Assembly: GCF_015070385.1 (NCBI RefSeq)
Contig: NZ_JADCSA010000011.1
Coordinates: 1 to 64,000 of the forward strand
Direction of reading: 5' to 3'
Source of the DNA: Nocardioides malaquae
GTDB lineage: Bacteria > Actinomycetota > Actinomycetes > Propionibacteriales > Nocardioidaceae
DNA: 64,000 nucleotides
Both the position numbers and the translations under genes were made by a program. Shown piece by piece: positions 35,441 to 47,976 of the stretch. Below the pieces are notes generated by a model. It ran no database searches, was not told where the DNA came from, and saw only the letters and a list, made by a program, of their open reading frames with translations. Position 1 is the first letter of the stretch. Every line of letters begins with the position of its first letter.

Positions 35441-36333
35441 GCAACGTCCTCTACGACGAGCCCGGCCCCCGCGCACGTCGCCGGTCCCTCATCGGGACCC
35501 TCGTCGCAATGGCGGTCTTCGCTGTCATCCTGTGGATGGCCTACCGAAGGCTCGACGAGCGGGGCCAGTTCGACTCCGAGCTGTGGTACCCCCTCATCAA
35601 TCCCTCCGACGAGCAGTTCCCCGTGGTGTGGGAGCGCCTCGGCGAGGGCCTGTTGGCCACCCTGACGGCCGCCGCTCTGGCCATCGCCTTCTCCCTGATT
35701 CTCGGCACCCTGCTCGGCGTCGGCCGACTGATGCTCGGGCGCGTGGCCCGCATCCCCTTTGTCACCGCGATCGAGCTTCTCCGCGGGCTGCCGGTGATCG
35801 TGACCATCTTCTGCGTCTACGCGTTCAAGAACTACGCCGATCTGGACATCTCGTGGCTGCCGGGGGACGACGGCCTGTGGTACCTCGTCATCGGCCTCAC
35901 CCTCTACAACTCGGTGATCATCGCCGAGATCCTGCGCGCGGGCGTCAACTCGCTGCCCCGCGGACAGGCCGAGGCCGGGCTGGCCATCGGGCTCACGTCG
36001 CGCCAGACGATGCGCGCCATCCAGCTGCCCCAGGCCTTCAGGACCATGTTGCCAGCGCTGATCAGCCAACTGGTGGTGATCCTCAAGGACACCTCGCTCG
36101 TCGCCGTGCTGGGGTTCTACATCGAGCTGCTGCGCCGCGGCAACCTGATCTCGCAGGTGCTCGACAACGCGATCCAGGTGCTCTTCGTGGTCGCGCTGAT
36201 CTTCATCACGCTCAACTACGCGCTCTCCCGTCTCGCCACCTGGACCGAGCGACGGCTGAGCAGCTCGAGGACCGGGACCCCAGCCGCCAACACGGTCGAC
36301 ACCGGGCTCGCGGTCAACCAGGGCCGGCACTGA
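35437..36333 (+). CDS. gluD: Glutamate-type ABC importer, permease subunit
   Basis: 298 aa. An N-terminal cytoplasmic arm and first helix (20-40) are followed by the permease domain, with the loop EAGLAIGLTSRQTMRAIQLPQ near 178-198. The C-terminal tail is Ser/Thr-rich and soluble. It is translationally coupled to gluC. The order A-B-C-D next to miaB is the one known from corynebacteria and streptomycetes. Confidence 0.94.
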   Translation: MSNVLYDEPGPRARRRSLIGTLVAMAVFAVILWMAYRRLDERGQFDSELWYPLINPSDEQFPVVWERLGEGLLATLTAAALAIAFSLILGTLLGVGRLMLGRVARIPFVTAIELLRGLPVIVTIFCVYAFKNYADLDISWLPGDDGLWYLVIGLTLYNSVIIAEILRAGVNSLPRGQAEAGLAIGLTSRQTMRAIQLPQAFRTMLPALISQLVVILKDTSLVAVLGFYIELLRRGNLISQVLDNAIQVLFVVALIFITLNYALSRLATWTERRLSSSRTGTPAANTVDTGLAVNQGRH

Positions 36334-36342
36334 GGCGCTGCC

Positions 36343-37002
36343 ATGACTGCCCACCACGTTGACCCACCGTCGTTGCCACCTCAGGACGCACGCCGCCGCG
36401 CTCGCCGGATGACCGGACCCGAGCGCCGTGAGCAGCTGATCGACATCGCACGCGGTCTCTTCGCCGAGCGCGGGTTCGAGGCCACGGCGGTCGAGGAGAT
36501 CGCCTCGAAGGCCGGTGTCTCCAAGCCGGTCGTCTACGAGCACTTCGGGGGTAAGGAGGGGCTCTACGCCGTCGTCGTCGACCGCGAGGTCACGCGGCTG
36601 GTGAGCCACATGCGTACTGCGCTGACCCCGGCGGAGCCCCGGGCCCTGCTCGAGGCCGCCGCCATCGCGCTGCTCGACTACATCGAGGCGAGCCCGGACG
36701 CCTTCCGGATCGTCGTGCGCGACAGTCCGCCGGGCGCCTCCACGACGACCTTCCAGTCGATCATCGGCGACGTCGGCACCCGCGTCGAGGGCATCCTCGC
36801 CGACGCCTTCACCCAGCAGGGCCTCGACGTCGACCACGTGCCGATGTATGCGCAGATGCTGATCGGCATGACCGTCACCCTCGGGCAGTGGTGGCTCGAC
36901 GAGCGGGAGCCCGACAAGCGCACGGTGGCGGCCCACCTGGTCAACCTGGCCTGGTACGGACTCTCCGGCATGCAGGCCCACCCGGAGCTGCGCACCCGCT
37001 GA
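36343..37002 (+). CDS. TetR-family transcriptional regulator
   Basis: 219 aa. The HTH is at about 40-85 (VEEIASKAGVSKPVVYEHFG). The ligand-binding domain covers the rest. It starts nine bases after gluD, so it is probably transcribed with the importer, although it need not regulate it. The ligand is unknown. The start ATG has no strong ribosome site, and an internal ATG at residue 23 (MTGPERREQ) is possible. Confidence 0.88.
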   Translation: MTAHHVDPPSLPPQDARRRARRMTGPERREQLIDIARGLFAERGFEATAVEEIASKAGVSKPVVYEHFGGKEGLYAVVVDREVTRLVSHMRTALTPAEPRALLEAAAIALLDYIEASPDAFRIVVRDSPPGASTTTFQSIIGDVGTRVEGILADAFTQQGLDVDHVPMYAQMLIGMTVTLGQWWLDEREPDKRTVAAHLVNLAWYGLSGMQAHPELRTR

Positions 37003-37065
37003 CCCCGCCGGCGTCGCGGACCCTCTCGACGTCAAGAATCTCGACGGTCCGCTACGCTGGCGTCC

Positions 37066-37551
37066 ATGCGGGACGAAGTCGACGACCTGGTGGAGGCGTG
37101 GGCGCGCGAGCGCGCCGACCTCGACCTCACGCCCGTCGAAGTCTTCAGCCGCATCGGCCGCCTGGCACGCCACCTCGACCTGGCGCGCAAGGACGCCTTC
37201 GCCGCGAGCGACGTGGAGCCGTGGGAGTTCGACGTGCTGGCCGCCCTGCGCCGGGCGGGAGACCCCTACGAGCTCTCCCCCGGCCGCCTCCTGCGCGAGA
37301 CGCTCGTGACCAGCGGGACGATGACCAACCGCGTCGACCGCCTCACCACCCGTGGCCTGGTGGAGCGCCTCCCCGACCCCAACGACCGCCGCGGGGTGCT
37401 CGTACGCCTGACTCCCGAGGGCAGGTCGAGGGTCGACGCCGCCTTCGAGGCGCTGCTCGACGCCGAGCGCGCCCTCATGCCCGATCTCGACGCCGCCGAG
37501 CGGGAACAGCTCGCGGCACTGCTGCGCCGCCTGCTCGAACCCTTCCGCTGA
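37066..37551 (+). CDS. MarR-family transcriptional regulator
   Basis: 161 aa, winged-helix MarR fold: recognition region near 78-105 (SGTMTNRVDRLTTRGLVERL) and wing DPNDRRGVLV at 110-119, with helical dimerisation ends. Its target is not evident. The gene starts 63 bases after the TetR gene. Immediately after its stop come the repeats at 37560-37588, which belong to the next operon. Confidence 0.88.
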   Translation: MRDEVDDLVEAWARERADLDLTPVEVFSRIGRLARHLDLARKDAFAASDVEPWEFDVLAALRRAGDPYELSPGRLLRETLVTSGTMTNRVDRLTTRGLVERLPDPNDRRGVLVRLTPEGRSRVDAAFEALLDAERALMPDLDAAEREQLAALLRRLLEPFR

Positions 37552-37559
37552 CCTCCCCC

Positions 37560-37588
37560 TTATCGTTCTTCGTTGTTATCGTTCTTCG
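37560..37588. promoter_or_regulatory. Tandem 13-bp repeat before the DUF2975/XRE pair
   Basis: TTATCGTTCTTCG occurs at 37560-37572 and again at 37576-37588, a 16-bp period. It lies 39 bases before the membrane-protein gene. DUF2975/XRE pairs are often preceded by TATCG-type repeats, so this is a likely operator for the small HTH protein, or part of the promoter. Confidence 0.6.
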
Positions 37589-37626
37589 ACAAGAGGCACG
37601 ACGCCCACTCGACGACGGGGACCACC

Positions 37627-38250
37627 ATGACTGACGCGACGCGGCTTGACCGGCTGCTCACCTTCGACCCGCGCGACTTCCAGGTCGCCCGGTTCGCCCT
37701 GGCCCTCAGCGCCCTCGCCGTCGCGCTGGTCACCGTGGCCCGTCCGCTGTGGCAGTGGCTGCGCGACGAGCCTCTGGAGGGTGGCATCACGGTGGATGCG
37801 GCCGCGACGCAGGTGGCTGCCCGCGAAGGTGCGGAGGTGGCGTGGTCCGGAGACGTGCTGGTGACGCTGGCCTCGCCCACGACCACCGACCGGCTCGCTG
37901 CGCTGGCGCCGGGGCTCGCGCTGAGCCTCACCGCCGCCCTGCTGGCCTGGCTGGGCATCCGACTGCTGACCGCCATCGCCTCCGGGGAACCGTTCACCCG
38001 GCGCTCCGTGAACGCCCTGCGCGGCATCGCCGCCACCCTGCTCGCGGCGATGCTGGTCGTGCCGGCCACCGACGCGGTGCTGCAGGCCCAGCTCGCCACC
38101 TCGGGCCTCGCGGACTCCAACGACGCCGTCTTCGTGCTCGAGCCCTTCCTGCTCCTGCTCGTGGGCACCGTCGCCCTGGTCGTCGCCTCCGTCGCCGAGG
38201 CGTTCGCCCGCGGCGCCCGGCTCGCCGACGACGTCGACGGGCTGGTGTGA
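37627..38250 (+). CDS. DUF2975-type membrane protein
   Basis: 207 aa from the ATG at 37627. Four membrane helices can be placed near 25-43, 95-118, 135-155 and 170-192, with an extracytoplasmic loop between the first two. The motif GEPFTRRSVNALRGIA after the second helix is typical of DUF2975 proteins. These proteins are usually encoded with a small XRE-type regulator, which is the case here with a one-base gap. Molecular function is unknown. Confidence 0.82.
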   Translation: MTDATRLDRLLTFDPRDFQVARFALALSALAVALVTVARPLWQWLRDEPLEGGITVDAAATQVAAREGAEVAWSGDVLVTLASPTTTDRLAALAPGLALSLTAALLAWLGIRLLTAIASGEPFTRRSVNALRGIAATLLAAMLVVPATDAVLQAQLATSGLADSNDAVFVLEPFLLLLVGTVALVVASVAEAFARGARLADDVDGLV

Positions 38251-38251
38251 C

Positions 38252-38476
38252 GTGCCGGTCGAGGAACCCCACCGGGTGGTGTGCCGGCTCGACGAGCTGC
38301 TCGCTGACCGCGGCATGACGGTCACTGCCCTGGCCGAGGCGATCGGCGTCACCAACGTCAACCTCAGCGTCCTGAAGAACCAGCGCGCCAAGGCGATCCG
38401 CTTCACCACCCTGACCGCGATCTGCGACGTGCTGGAGTGCCAGCCCGGCGACCTCTTCGTCGTCGAGCGCGACTGA
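38252..38476 (+). CDS. Small XRE/YozG-type HTH regulator
   Basis: 74 aa from a GTG one base after the previous stop. Nearly the whole protein is one HTH domain (LDELLADRGMTVTALAEAIG, then NVNLSVLKNQRAKAIRFTTL), ending with CQPGDLFVVERD as in YozG-type regulators. It probably binds the tandem repeat upstream of its own operon. Confidence 0.9.
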   Translation: MPVEEPHRVVCRLDELLADRGMTVTALAEAIGVTNVNLSVLKNQRAKAIRFTTLTAICDVLECQPGDLFVVERD

Positions 38477-38497
38477 ACCGGGTCTCCGGCCAGACGC

Positions 38498-40330
<1,833 letters not shown>

Positions 40331-40371
40331 CGGGTTCGTTTCTCTCGGGTCGTGGCGCTCGGCGGGGTGGC

Positions 40372-41304
40372 TCAGCCGAGCAGGTGGGCGCCCGCGACGG
40401 GGCCGTGGGCGGTGAGCACGACGTCGCGGGTCGCCGACAGGGCGGTGGCGACGTCGCGGGCGGCCTCGGGCGACTCGCAGAGGAAGACGCAGGTCGGCCC
40501 GGAGCCCGACACCATGCCGCGCAGCGCGCCCTCGGCCTCGCCGCGGGCGATCAGCTCGCCCAGGTCGGGTCGCAGGTCGACCGCGGCCGCCTCGAGGTCG
40601 TTGCGCAGCGCCGCGGCCAGCGCCATCGGGTCGCCCGACGCCAAAGCCGTCAGCACGGGCTGCGCCGGGGCGGGGGTGGCGGGGGCGTCGGGGAAGAGGG
40701 TGTCCCAGTGCCGGTAGACCGCCGGGGTGGAGAGCCCACCCGTGTCGGGCACGACCACCCACGCCCAGGAGCCGTGGTCCTCCACCGCGGTGACCACCTC
40801 GCCGCGGCCGAGGCCGTGGGCGGTGCCGCCGACGAGGGCGAAGGGCACGTCGGAGCCCAGCTGCGCCGCGAGGTCGAGGAGCGCGTCGTCGGGCGTACGC
40901 AGGTCCCACAGGCGGTCGAGGGCGACCAGGGCCGCCGCGGCGTCGGCGGAGCCCCCGGCCATGCCGCCGGCGACCGGGATCGTCTTGTCGATCTCGACCC
41001 GCGCGGTCGGGCGACACCCCTCGTCGCACCGGGTCGCGCAGAGCAGCTCGGCGACCCGGTCGACGATGTTGTCGCCGGGTCCGGGGAGCGCGACGTCGCC
41101 GAGGTGGACAGCCGTGCGCGTGGTCACCGACCAGTCGTCGGCCCGACTCGCGGTCAGGTCGTCGTAGAGGCTGACGGCCTGGTAGACGGTGTCGAGGGGG
41201 TGGAAACCGTCGTCGCGTGGGGCGCCGACACCGAGGTGGAGGTTGATCTTCGCGGCGGACCGCACCCGGACCGCCCCCGGTCGCCCACCCGGGTCGGGCC
41301 TCAC
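40372..41304 (-). CDS. ispE: 4-diphosphocytidyl-2-C-methyl-D-erythritol kinase
   Basis: 310 aa from a GTG that overlaps the rsmA stop (GTGA). The GHMP-kinase ATP loop is visible as [20 protein letters not shown] near 103-122, and the N-terminal [10 protein letters not shown] motif at 18-27. The enzyme phosphorylates CDP-methylerythritol in the MEP pathway of isoprenoid synthesis. Its place after rsmA is conserved across actinobacteria. Confidence 0.95.
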   Translation of the reverse strand: MRPDPGGRPGAVRVRSAAKINLHLGVGAPRDDGFHPLDTVYQAVSLYDDLTASRADDWSVTTRTAVHLGDVALPGPGDNIVDRVAELLCATRCDEGCRPTARVEIDKTIPVAGGMAGGSADAAAALVALDRLWDLRTPDDALLDLAAQLGSDVPFALVGGTAHGLGRGEVVTAVEDHGSWAWVVVPDTGGLSTPAVYRHWDTLFPDAPATPAPAQPVLTALASGDPMALAAALRNDLEAAAVDLRPDLGELIARGEAEGALRGMVSGSGPTCVFLCESPEAARDVATALSATRDVVLTAHGPVAGAHLLG

Positions 41305-42164
41305 AGCAGCGCCTCGGTGATGCGGACGAAGTCGTCGAGCACCAGCGTCTCGCCGCGGGCCTGCGGGTCGACGCTGGCCGCGACAAGCGCCGCCTCGGCC
41401 CGCTCGCCGGAGCCGTCGACCAGCGACTTCAGGGTCGAGCGCAACGTCTTGCGGCGCTGGGCGAAGGCGGCGTCGACGACCGCGAAGACCTGCTCGCGGG
41501 TCGCGGTGGTGGCGGGCGGCTCGCGCCGGGTCCAGGCCACGAGGCCGGAGTCGACGTTGGGCGCCGGCCAGAAGACATTGCGCCCGATCGAGCCGGCGCG
41601 GCGGACGTCAGCGAACCAGGACGCCTTGATCGAGGGGATGCCGTAGACCTTCGAGCCGGGCGTCGCCGCGAGCCGGTCGGCCACCTCGGCCTGGACCATG
41701 ACCAGGCCCCGCTCCAGCGACGGCAGCAGGGTGAGCATGTGCAGCAGCACCGGCACCGACACGTTGTAGGGCAGGTTGGCGACCAGGGCCGTGGGCGGTG
41801 GGCCCGGCACCTCGGTGATCCGCAGCGCGTCGCCCAGCACGACCTCGAACCGGTCGGCCTGACCGGGCGCGTAGGTCTCGATCGTCTCCGGGAGCAGGCC
41901 GGCCAGCAGCGGGTCGACCTCGACGGCGACGACGCGACGGGCCACCTCGAGCAGGGCCAGGGTCAGTGAGCCCAGGCCCGGGCCCACCTCGACGACGACG
42001 TCGTCGGCGGTGACGTGCGAGTCACGCACGATGCGGCGCACCGTGTTGGGGTCGATCACGAAGTTCTGGCCGCGCTGCTTGGTCGGCCGCAGGTCGAGGC
42101 GGGCGGCCAGCTGACGCACGTCGGCCGGCCCCAGCAGACGGGGGCCGGCCGATGCGTGGGTCAT
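41301..42164 (-). CDS. rsmA: 16S rRNA (adenine1518-N6/adenine1519-N6)-dimethyltransferase
   Basis: 287 aa from the ATG at 42164; the longer frame has no family character upstream. The motif [11 protein letters not shown] (residues 29-39), the SAM site [11 protein letters not shown] and the catalytic NLPYNVS are all present. It dimethylates two adenines in helix 45 of 16S rRNA; its loss gives kasugamycin resistance. It lies between rpf and ispE in the same direction. Confidence 0.96.
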   Translation of the reverse strand: MTHASAGPRLLGPADVRQLAARLDLRPTKQRGQNFVIDPNTVRRIVRDSHVTADDVVVEVGPGLGSLTLALLEVARRVVAVEVDPLLAGLLPETIETYAPGQADRFEVVLGDALRITEVPGPPPTALVANLPYNVSVPVLLHMLTLLPSLERGLVMVQAEVADRLAATPGSKVYGIPSIKASWFADVRRAGSIGRNVFWPAPNVDSGLVAWTRREPPATTATREQVFAVVDAAFAQRRKTLRSTLKSLVDGSGERAEAALVAASVDPQARGETLVLDDFVRITEALL

Positions 42165-42207
42165 GCGCGCAAGGGTAGTTGTCGCCCCGAAAGGGGCCCA
42201 ACTGGCG

Positions 42208-43344
42208 TCAGCGCAGGCCGAGCTTCGCCGAGCAGTGCGGCCACTGGCCCCACCCGGCACGGGCCTGCAGGATCTTGCCGCGCTTGATCTGCTCCTCGCG
42301 GGAGTGCTGGTGCGGCAGGCCGCTGCCGCCGACCGAGGCCCACGTGGCGGCGCTGAACTGCAGGCCGCCGTAGTAGCCGTTGCCGGTGTTGATGCTCCAG
42401 TTGCCACCGGACTCGCACTGGGCGAGGCGGTCCCAGACGGTGTTGCCGCCGGCGTAGTTGGCCGCCGGGACCTCGGGGGCCTTGGTGCCGACCTTCACGA
42501 TCGCGTCCACGGCCTTGCGGCGCACGTCGGCGGAGACGACCTTGCGGGCGACCAGCTTGCCGTTCTCGTAGCGCAGCTCGTAGACCACGTCGCGCAGCCC
42601 GGTGCGGCCCTCGCGGACCACGGACTGCTCGCCCTCGGGCATCGAGGCGTCCTCGCGCTCGACGGTGGAGAAGTCGATCGCCTCGCCGTCGACGTCCTTG
42701 CGGACGATCTTGATGCGGGTCACGACGACCTTGTCGCCCGCCTTGATCCGCTTGCCGGGGCGGGGGGTGACCTTGTCGTGCTTGCCGACCTTCACACCCA
42801 GCTCGTCGAGCACGTCACCGACGGTGAGGGCCGCGACGTCGACCTTGCGGGTCTTGCCGGCACCCACCGCGACGCGGATCGCCTTGGGGGTGACGACCTC
42901 GAGCTCCATGCCGGAGCGGCGGATCGACGACGAGCGGCTGACCGAGAGGTCGGCGCCGGAGAAGCGACGTCCGATCTGGTCCAGCGCGCCGGCCACGTCG
43001 GTGGCGGTCACCCAGTGGGTGGACTCCTTGCCGTCGACGACCAGGTCCAGGGGGCGGGCGAAGGCGACGGTGATGGCGGAGCCGTCGGAGACCTCGCTGT
43101 CGAGGGCGGGCGCGACCTCGTCGCGCTCACCGACCTCGATGCCTTCGGCGGCGAGGACCTCCTCGACGGTGCCTCCCATCACGCTGACCTCGCTGGACTT
43201 CCCGTCCAGGGTGAGCGTGACCGACTTGCTGAGGGAGGCGTAGCCCAGGGTGGTGCCCGCGAGGGCGAGGGCGACGACTGCCGTGAGGGCGATGAGGAGC
43301 TTGCGGCTGTGCAGGACTGACTGGATGGACGGTGCGACTCGCAC
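42208..43344 (-). CDS. rpfB: Resuscitation-promoting factor, RpfB type
   Basis: 378 aa from a GTG at 43344 with GGAGAA four bases upstream. A membrane anchor or signal (about 15-36) precedes three DUF348 repeats, a G5 domain near 210-285, and a C-terminal transglycosylase-like domain ([20 protein letters not shown]) with the catalytic Glu in CESGG. Such proteins cleave peptidoglycan at the surface and wake dormant cells. The neighbourhood tatD-rpf-rsmA-ispE is the usual one. A longer frame upstream to 43539 does not look coding. Confidence 0.93.
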   Translation of the reverse strand: MRVAPSIQSVLHSRKLLIALTAVVALALAGTTLGYASLSKSVTLTLDGKSSEVSVMGGTVEEVLAAEGIEVGERDEVAPALDSEVSDGSAITVAFARPLDLVVDGKESTHWVTATDVAGALDQIGRRFSGADLSVSRSSSIRRSGMELEVVTPKAIRVAVGAGKTRKVDVAALTVGDVLDELGVKVGKHDKVTPRPGKRIKAGDKVVVTRIKIVRKDVDGEAIDFSTVEREDASMPEGEQSVVREGRTGLRDVVYELRYENGKLVARKVVSADVRRKAVDAIVKVGTKAPEVPAANYAGGNTVWDRLAQCESGGNWSINTGNGYYGGLQFSAATWASVGGSGLPHQHSREEQIKRGKILQARAGWGQWPHCSAKLGLR

Positions 43345-43569
43345 GGTTCTCCGAACGTGGTGGTTCCCGGGCCTCAGGGACCGGTGCGGACCGCCACCGA
43401 AGGGGAAGGTGTGGTGGTCTGCCGGGCTCGGCGCGGGGCCTGACGCGGCTGCACTGGTCGGGGTGGGGGGTTCCTGATCCCGGCCTTCAGCCCACGACGA
43501 TAACCACAATGAGGAAGACGCCCAACTCGAACGCGTCAACTCGGCGGGCGACGTGACGAGCCTCTCGGC

Positions 43570-44493
43570 TCACCAGGCGCCACCGAAGGCGGTCGAGGTG
43601 TTGGCGTCGACGGCCGCGCAGAGCTCGCCCAGGTCCTCCTCGCGCACCTCGGCCATCGCCCTCATCGTGAGCGGCACCAGGTAGGAGGCGTTGGGCCGCC
43701 CTCGGTAGGGCACCGGCGTCAGGAACGGCGCGTCCGTCTCCACGAGGATCCGGTCCTGCGGGGTTGCCCGCAGCGCCGCTCGCAGGGGGTCGGCGTTCTT
43801 GAAGGTCACCGTGCCGGCGAAGGAGAGGTGCGCTCCCCGCTCGACGCAGGCACGGGCGAAGTCGGCGTCACCGGAGAAGCAGTGCATGACCCAACGCTGC
43901 GGGGCGCCCTCGGAGTCCAGCACCCGGAGCACGTCGTCGTGGGCGTCGCGGTCGTGGATGACCAGCGTCTTGTCGAGCCGCTTGGCGATGTCGACGTGGC
44001 GCCGGAAGCTCTCCTCCTGCGCCCGCAGACCCTCGGGGCCGGTGCGGAAGAAGTCGAGGCCGGTCTCCCCCACCGCCCGCACCCGGTCGTCGGCGGCGAG
44101 TCGCTCGATCTCCTCGAGCGCGGACTCCAGTTCGCCACGCTCCGCGAGCCGGGGCGCCTCGTTGGGGTGCAGCGCGACCCCGGCCACGATCGCGGGGTGC
44201 GAGCGAGCGCACTCCACCGCCCATCGCGCGCCGGGCAGGTCGCAGCCGATCTGCACGATCCGGGTCACCCCCACCGCGGCGGCGCGAGCCAGCGCCTCCT
44301 CGACCGAGATCCAGTCGCCGTCGGCGATGTCGAGGTGGCAGTGGTTGTCGACCACCGGGTGGGGCAGCGGCTCCGGAGCGGGCGGGCGACTCCGGTCACG
44401 GCGGGCACCGGTGGTCTCCTCGGTGGCGGCCCGCTCGCGGACGGGTCCGTCGGTCTGCGCGATCTTGGATGCGTTGCGGTCGTGGGCGGTCAT
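43570..44493 (-). CDS. tatD: TatD-family metal-dependent DNase
   Basis: 307 aa from the ATG at 44493. Metal ligands are visible in DNHCHLD near 49-55, and later ALHPNE, VIHDRDAHDD and MHCFSGD. The first ~45 residues are a charged, Arg-rich extension not needed for the TIM barrel. The protein is a 3'-5' exonuclease family member. The start overlaps the hydrolase stop (ATGA). Confidence 0.93.
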   Translation of the reverse strand: MTAHDRNASKIAQTDGPVRERAATEETTGARRDRSRPPAPEPLPHPVVDNHCHLDIADGDWISVEEALARAAAVGVTRIVQIGCDLPGARWAVECARSHPAIVAGVALHPNEAPRLAERGELESALEEIERLAADDRVRAVGETGLDFFRTGPEGLRAQEESFRRHVDIAKRLDKTLVIHDRDAHDDVLRVLDSEGAPQRWVMHCFSGDADFARACVERGAHLSFAGTVTFKNADPLRAALRATPQDRILVETDAPFLTPVPYRGRPNASYLVPLTMRAMAEVREEDLGELCAAVDANTSTAFGGAW

Positions 44494-45374
44494 CGGTCTC
44501 CTCGCACCCGGCTGACGACGGCCTCGGCCACCACGCCGGGGGCCTCCTCGGGGATCCAGTGGCTCACGCCCTCGAGCTCGACGTAGCGGTAGTCGGCCAG
44601 CACGAAGTCGCCGCACGCCTCGGCCGCGGCGCGCGAGATGGCGGTGTCGCCGGTGCTCCAGACGTACGTGGTGGGCACGCGCGACCGCGACGTCCACGAC
44701 GGCCCGTCGCTGCGATCGCCGACCAACGCTCCCAGGCCGGGCACCATCTTCGGCAGCGCGGCCAGCGGGAGGCCGCGGTACCAGCCGAGGGCGTACGGCA
44801 GCGCGCCGTCGTCGACGATCTCGCGGTGGAAGCGGGCGACCTGCTCGTCGTCCATGCCGCTGCGACGCCACACCGGGTCGAGCAGGTCCGGGCGCGCCTT
44901 CGTGAGCCCCTCGACGAGGCCGGGCACGTTGAAGACGCCGAAGTAGGAGGAACGCAACGCCTGGCCACCGCGCAGCGCCGCGCGCTTCATCGCGCTGCCG
45001 TGAGGCACCGACAGCGCGGTCAGACCGGTGACGAGGTCGGGCCGCGAAGCCGCCACCCCCCACGCGACCGTGGCGCCCCAGTCGTGACCGACCAGGTGCA
45101 CCGGGGTGCCGATGCGCTCGATCAGCGCGACCACGTCGGCCACGAGCGTCGGCACCCGATAGGCCCAGCGGCCGCGGGGCCGCGCACCCGGCGAGTAGCC
45201 CCGCTGGTCGGGCGCGTAGGTCCGGAGCCCTGCCTGGTGCAGCAGCGGCTCGACGAGGCGCCAGCAGGTGGCCCGTTGCGGGAACCCGTGGAGCAGCACC
45301 ACCGGGTCACCGTCGGCCGGGCCTCCCTCGGTGACGTCGAACTCGAGCCCGTCGTGGGCGTAGGTCGTCCTCAT
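44490..45374 (-). CDS. Alpha/beta hydrolase, epoxide-hydrolase-like
   Basis: 294 aa. The oxyanion HGFPQ is at 28-32 and the nucleophile elbow is GHDWGA (Asp nucleophile near 97), which is typical for epoxide hydrolases and haloalkane dehalogenases rather than serine esterases. A helical cap lies in the middle, and a late histidine (GVSHWI) completes the triad. The substrate is unknown. It overlaps rsmI and tatD by four bases each, so all three are co-translated. Confidence 0.87.
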   Translation of the reverse strand: MRTTYAHDGLEFDVTEGGPADGDPVVLLHGFPQRATCWRLVEPLLHQAGLRTYAPDQRGYSPGARPRGRWAYRVPTLVADVVALIERIGTPVHLVGHDWGATVAWGVAASRPDLVTGLTALSVPHGSAMKRAALRGGQALRSSYFGVFNVPGLVEGLTKARPDLLDPVWRRSGMDDEQVARFHREIVDDGALPYALGWYRGLPLAALPKMVPGLGALVGDRSDGPSWTSRSRVPTTYVWSTGDTAISRAAAEACGDFVLADYRYVELEGVSHWIPEEAPGVVAEAVVSRVRGDR

Positions 45375-46231
45375 CGGTGCACCACCTCGTAGACCTCTCG
45401 TTTCGGCACGCCGGCCAGCTTGGCGACGGCCAGGATCGCGTCCTTGCGACTCATCCCCTCAGACTCGTGGTCGGCGACGGCGGCGCGCAACGCCTCGGGG
45501 GTGTTCTCGACCGCTGCGGTCGCCTCCGCTCCCTGCACGACGACGGTGACCTCACCACGTACGCCCTCGCCCGCCCACGCCGCCAGCTCGCCGAGGCCGC
45601 CGCGCACGACCTCCTCGTGGGTCTTGGTGAGCTCACGGCAGACGGCCGCGGGACGCTCGTCGCCGAAAGCCTGCGCCATCGCCGCCAACGCCGCCTCGGT
45701 GCGGTGGGGGGCCTCGAAGAAGACCATCGTGCGCTCCTCCCCCGCCAGCGACGCGAGGCGGCGGCCCCGCTCGCCGGCCTTGCGCGGCAGGAAGCCCTCG
45801 AAGCAGAAGCGGTCGACGGGCAGACCGGAGACCGCCAGCGCGGTGAGCACGGCGCTCGGGCCGGGCACGGCCGTGACCCGCACGCCCGCCTCGACGGCAG
45901 CGGCCACCAACCGGTAGCCGGGGTCGGAGACGCTCGGCATGCCGGCGTCGGTCACCAGCACCACACGGTCGCCCGACAGCAGCGCCTCGAGCAGCTGGGG
46001 CGTACGTCCCTGCTCGTTGCCCTCGAAGTAGGAGAGCACCCGACCCGACAGCGTGATGCCCAGGTCGGTGGTGAGCCGCTTGAGTCGGCGGGTGTCCTCG
46101 GCCGCCACCACGTCGGCGCCGGCCAGCTCCTCGGCAAGGCGCGGCGGGGCGTCGTCGGGGCGACCGATCGGGGTCCCGGCCAGGACCAGCACACCGGCGG
46201 AGTTCGGGGGCGACGACGGCGTCTCAGACAT
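45371..46231 (-). CDS. rsmI: 16S rRNA (cytidine1402-2'-O)-methyltransferase
   Basis: 286 aa from the ATG at 46231. The tetrapyrrole-methylase fold motif is visible as [11 protein letters not shown] at 17-27, with [11 protein letters not shown] and [11 protein letters not shown] further on. The enzyme modifies C1402 in the decoding centre of 16S rRNA. It is divergent from the O-mannosyltransferase, a common pairing in actinobacteria. Confidence 0.95.
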   Translation of the reverse strand: MSETPSSPPNSAGVLVLAGTPIGRPDDAPPRLAEELAGADVVAAEDTRRLKRLTTDLGITLSGRVLSYFEGNEQGRTPQLLEALLSGDRVVLVTDAGMPSVSDPGYRLVAAAVEAGVRVTAVPGPSAVLTALAVSGLPVDRFCFEGFLPRKAGERGRRLASLAGEERTMVFFEAPHRTEAALAAMAQAFGDERPAAVCRELTKTHEEVVRGGLGELAAWAGEGVRGEVTVVVQGAEATAAVENTPEALRAAVADHESEGMSRKDAILAVAKLAGVPKREVYEVVHR

Positions 46232-46281
46232 GGCCCCATCCTGCCGTGCGCCACCGCACGGGATGACTACAGTGACCGATC

Positions 46282-47976
46282 GTGACCCCACCAGCGAAGA
46301 ACGCGGCCCGCTCGGCGACGCCTGCGGAGGCCCGGACGCCGACGCCGCGTGGCGTGGCCCCGGCGCACGCGCGGACCCGCTGGGGCCTCGAGCACCCGCT
46401 CGTCGCGTGGGGCGCAGCGGTGGCGATGGCGCTCTTCGCCCTGGCGGTGCGGCTGGTGCGTCTGGGCGAGCCGAACTCCTTCGCCTTCGACGAGACCTAC
46501 TACGCCAAGCACGGCTGGTCGCTGCTGCACCACGGCTACGTACGCAGCTATGCCGAGGGGGCCGACGAGGCGATCCTCGGCGGCGACGCCACGTCGAGCT
46601 GGCTGGACAACCCCGAGATGGTGGTCCACCCCGAGGTCGGCAAGTGGATGATCGCCCTGGGTGAGTGGGCCTTCGGCATGGACCCCACCGGCTGGCGGGT
46701 GGCCTCGGTGGTCGCCGGCTCGCTGATGGTGCTGGTGATGTGCCGCCTGGCGGCGCGGCTCACCGGCTCGGTCTTCCTCGGCCTGGTGGCGGGCTTCCTG
46801 CTCTCCCTCGACGGGCTCCACCTGGTGCTCTCGCGCCTGGCGCTGCTCGACATCTTCCTGGCGCTCTTCATGCTGCTGGGCGTGCACTGCGTGATCGCCG
46901 ACCGGCAGTGGTTCACCGCCCGCATGCGCGCGGCGGCCGACACGGCCGTCGGCGGATGGGGTCCGCTGCTGCTCGGGCGGCCGTGGCTGGTCGCGGCCGG
47001 TCTCTGGTTCGGCCTGGCCGCGGGCACCAAGTGGACCGCGCTCTATCCCCTGGCCGCCTTCGGCGTGTGGCTGTGGCTCTCCAACGCCGCCGCGCGGCGA
47101 GCCCTGCGCGTGCCGTGGGCCTGGGCGAAGTCGGTGGTCGTCGACGGGATCCCCGCCTTCGTGCAGCTCGTCGGCGTCGCCTTCGTCGTCTACGTGCTGT
47201 CCTGGACCGGCTGGATGCTCAACGCCGAGGAGTACGAGGAGCACCTGTCCGACACCCAGTACACCCGCTTCGACGGCGGCGAGAAGTGGGCCAGCGCCGT
47301 CGAGCCCGACGCGGCCTGCGACGGCGTCGGCGACGCCTTCACGTCCTTCTGCGCGCCCAAGGAGACGTGGCAGACGTTCCGGTCGCTGGGCTCCTACCAC
47401 CGCGACGCCTGGAACTTCCACACCCAGTTCCTCAACGACTCCACCCACACCTACGCCTCGAAACCGGCGGGCTGGTTGCTGATGAACCGCCCGGTGGGCG
47501 TCGCCGCCGACCTCGACATCCAGCCCGGCGACCAGGGCTGCGAGGCCGCGGCGGGCTCGACCTGCCTGCGCCAGGTGCTGCTGCTGGGCAACCCGATCCT
47601 GTGGTGGGCCGGCTGCGCGGCGCTGGTGGCGTCGTTGGTGCTGTGGATCGGCCGTCGCGACTGGCGCTACGGGGTGGCGGTGGTCGGTGTCGCCTCGACC
47701 TGGCTGCCGTGGCTGCGCTACGACGACCGCACGATCTTCCTCTTCTACGCCATCGCCATCCTGCCCTTCGTGGTGCTGGCGTTGACGATGGTCATCGGGA
47801 CGCTGCTCGGACCGGACCGACGCCCCTCACGGCGACGGACGTGGGGTGCCGCGGTTTCAGGCGTCTTCGTGGCCGCCGTGGTGCTGGCCTTCGGGTGGTT
47901 CTGGCCGGTGTGGACCGACCAGCTGATCACGCACCCGGAGTGGCTGTCGCGGATGTGGTTGAAGTCCTGGATCTGA
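46282..47976 (+). CDS. pmt: Protein O-mannosyltransferase (dolichyl-phosphate-mannose type)
   Basis: 564 aa from a GTG at 46282. The first helix (48-67) is followed by the acidic pair in [12 protein letters not shown], needed for catalysis in GT39 enzymes, and by about ten more membrane helices. A large outside loop lies near 315-420. The enzyme glycosylates secreted proteins on Ser/Thr during Sec export, as shown for mycobacterial and streptomycete homologues. Its last 50 bases overlap the convergent gene at 47927. Confidence 0.94.
   Translation: MTPPAKNAARSATPAEARTPTPRGVAPAHARTRWGLEHPLVAWGAAVAMALFALAVRLVRLGEPNSFAFDETYYAKHGWSLLHHGYVRSYAEGADEAILGGDATSSWLDNPEMVVHPEVGKWMIALGEWAFGMDPTGWRVASVVAGSLMVLVMCRLAARLTGSVFLGLVAGFLLSLDGLHLVLSRLALLDIFLALFMLLGVHCVIADRQWFTARMRAAADTAVGGWGPLLLGRPWLVAAGLWFGLAAGTKWTALYPLAAFGVWLWLSNAAARRALRVPWAWAKSVVVDGIPAFVQLVGVAFVVYVLSWTGWMLNAEEYEEHLSDTQYTRFDGGEKWASAVEPDAACDGVGDAFTSFCAPKETWQTFRSLGSYHRDAWNFHTQFLNDSTHTYASKPAGWLLMNRPVGVAADLDIQPGDQGCEAAAGSTCLRQVLLLGNPILWWAGCAALVASLVLWIGRRDWRYGVAVVGVASTWLPWLRYDDRTIFLFYAIAILPFVVLALTMVIGTLLGPDRRPSRRRTWGAAVSGVFVAAVVLAFGWFWPVWTDQLITHPEWLSRMWLKSWI

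Noticed and set aside
43345-43569. ydaO (c-di-AMP) riboswitch before rpfB
   Set aside because: Such leaders occur before rpf genes in actinobacteria, but the conserved blocks could not be found on the minus strand here.
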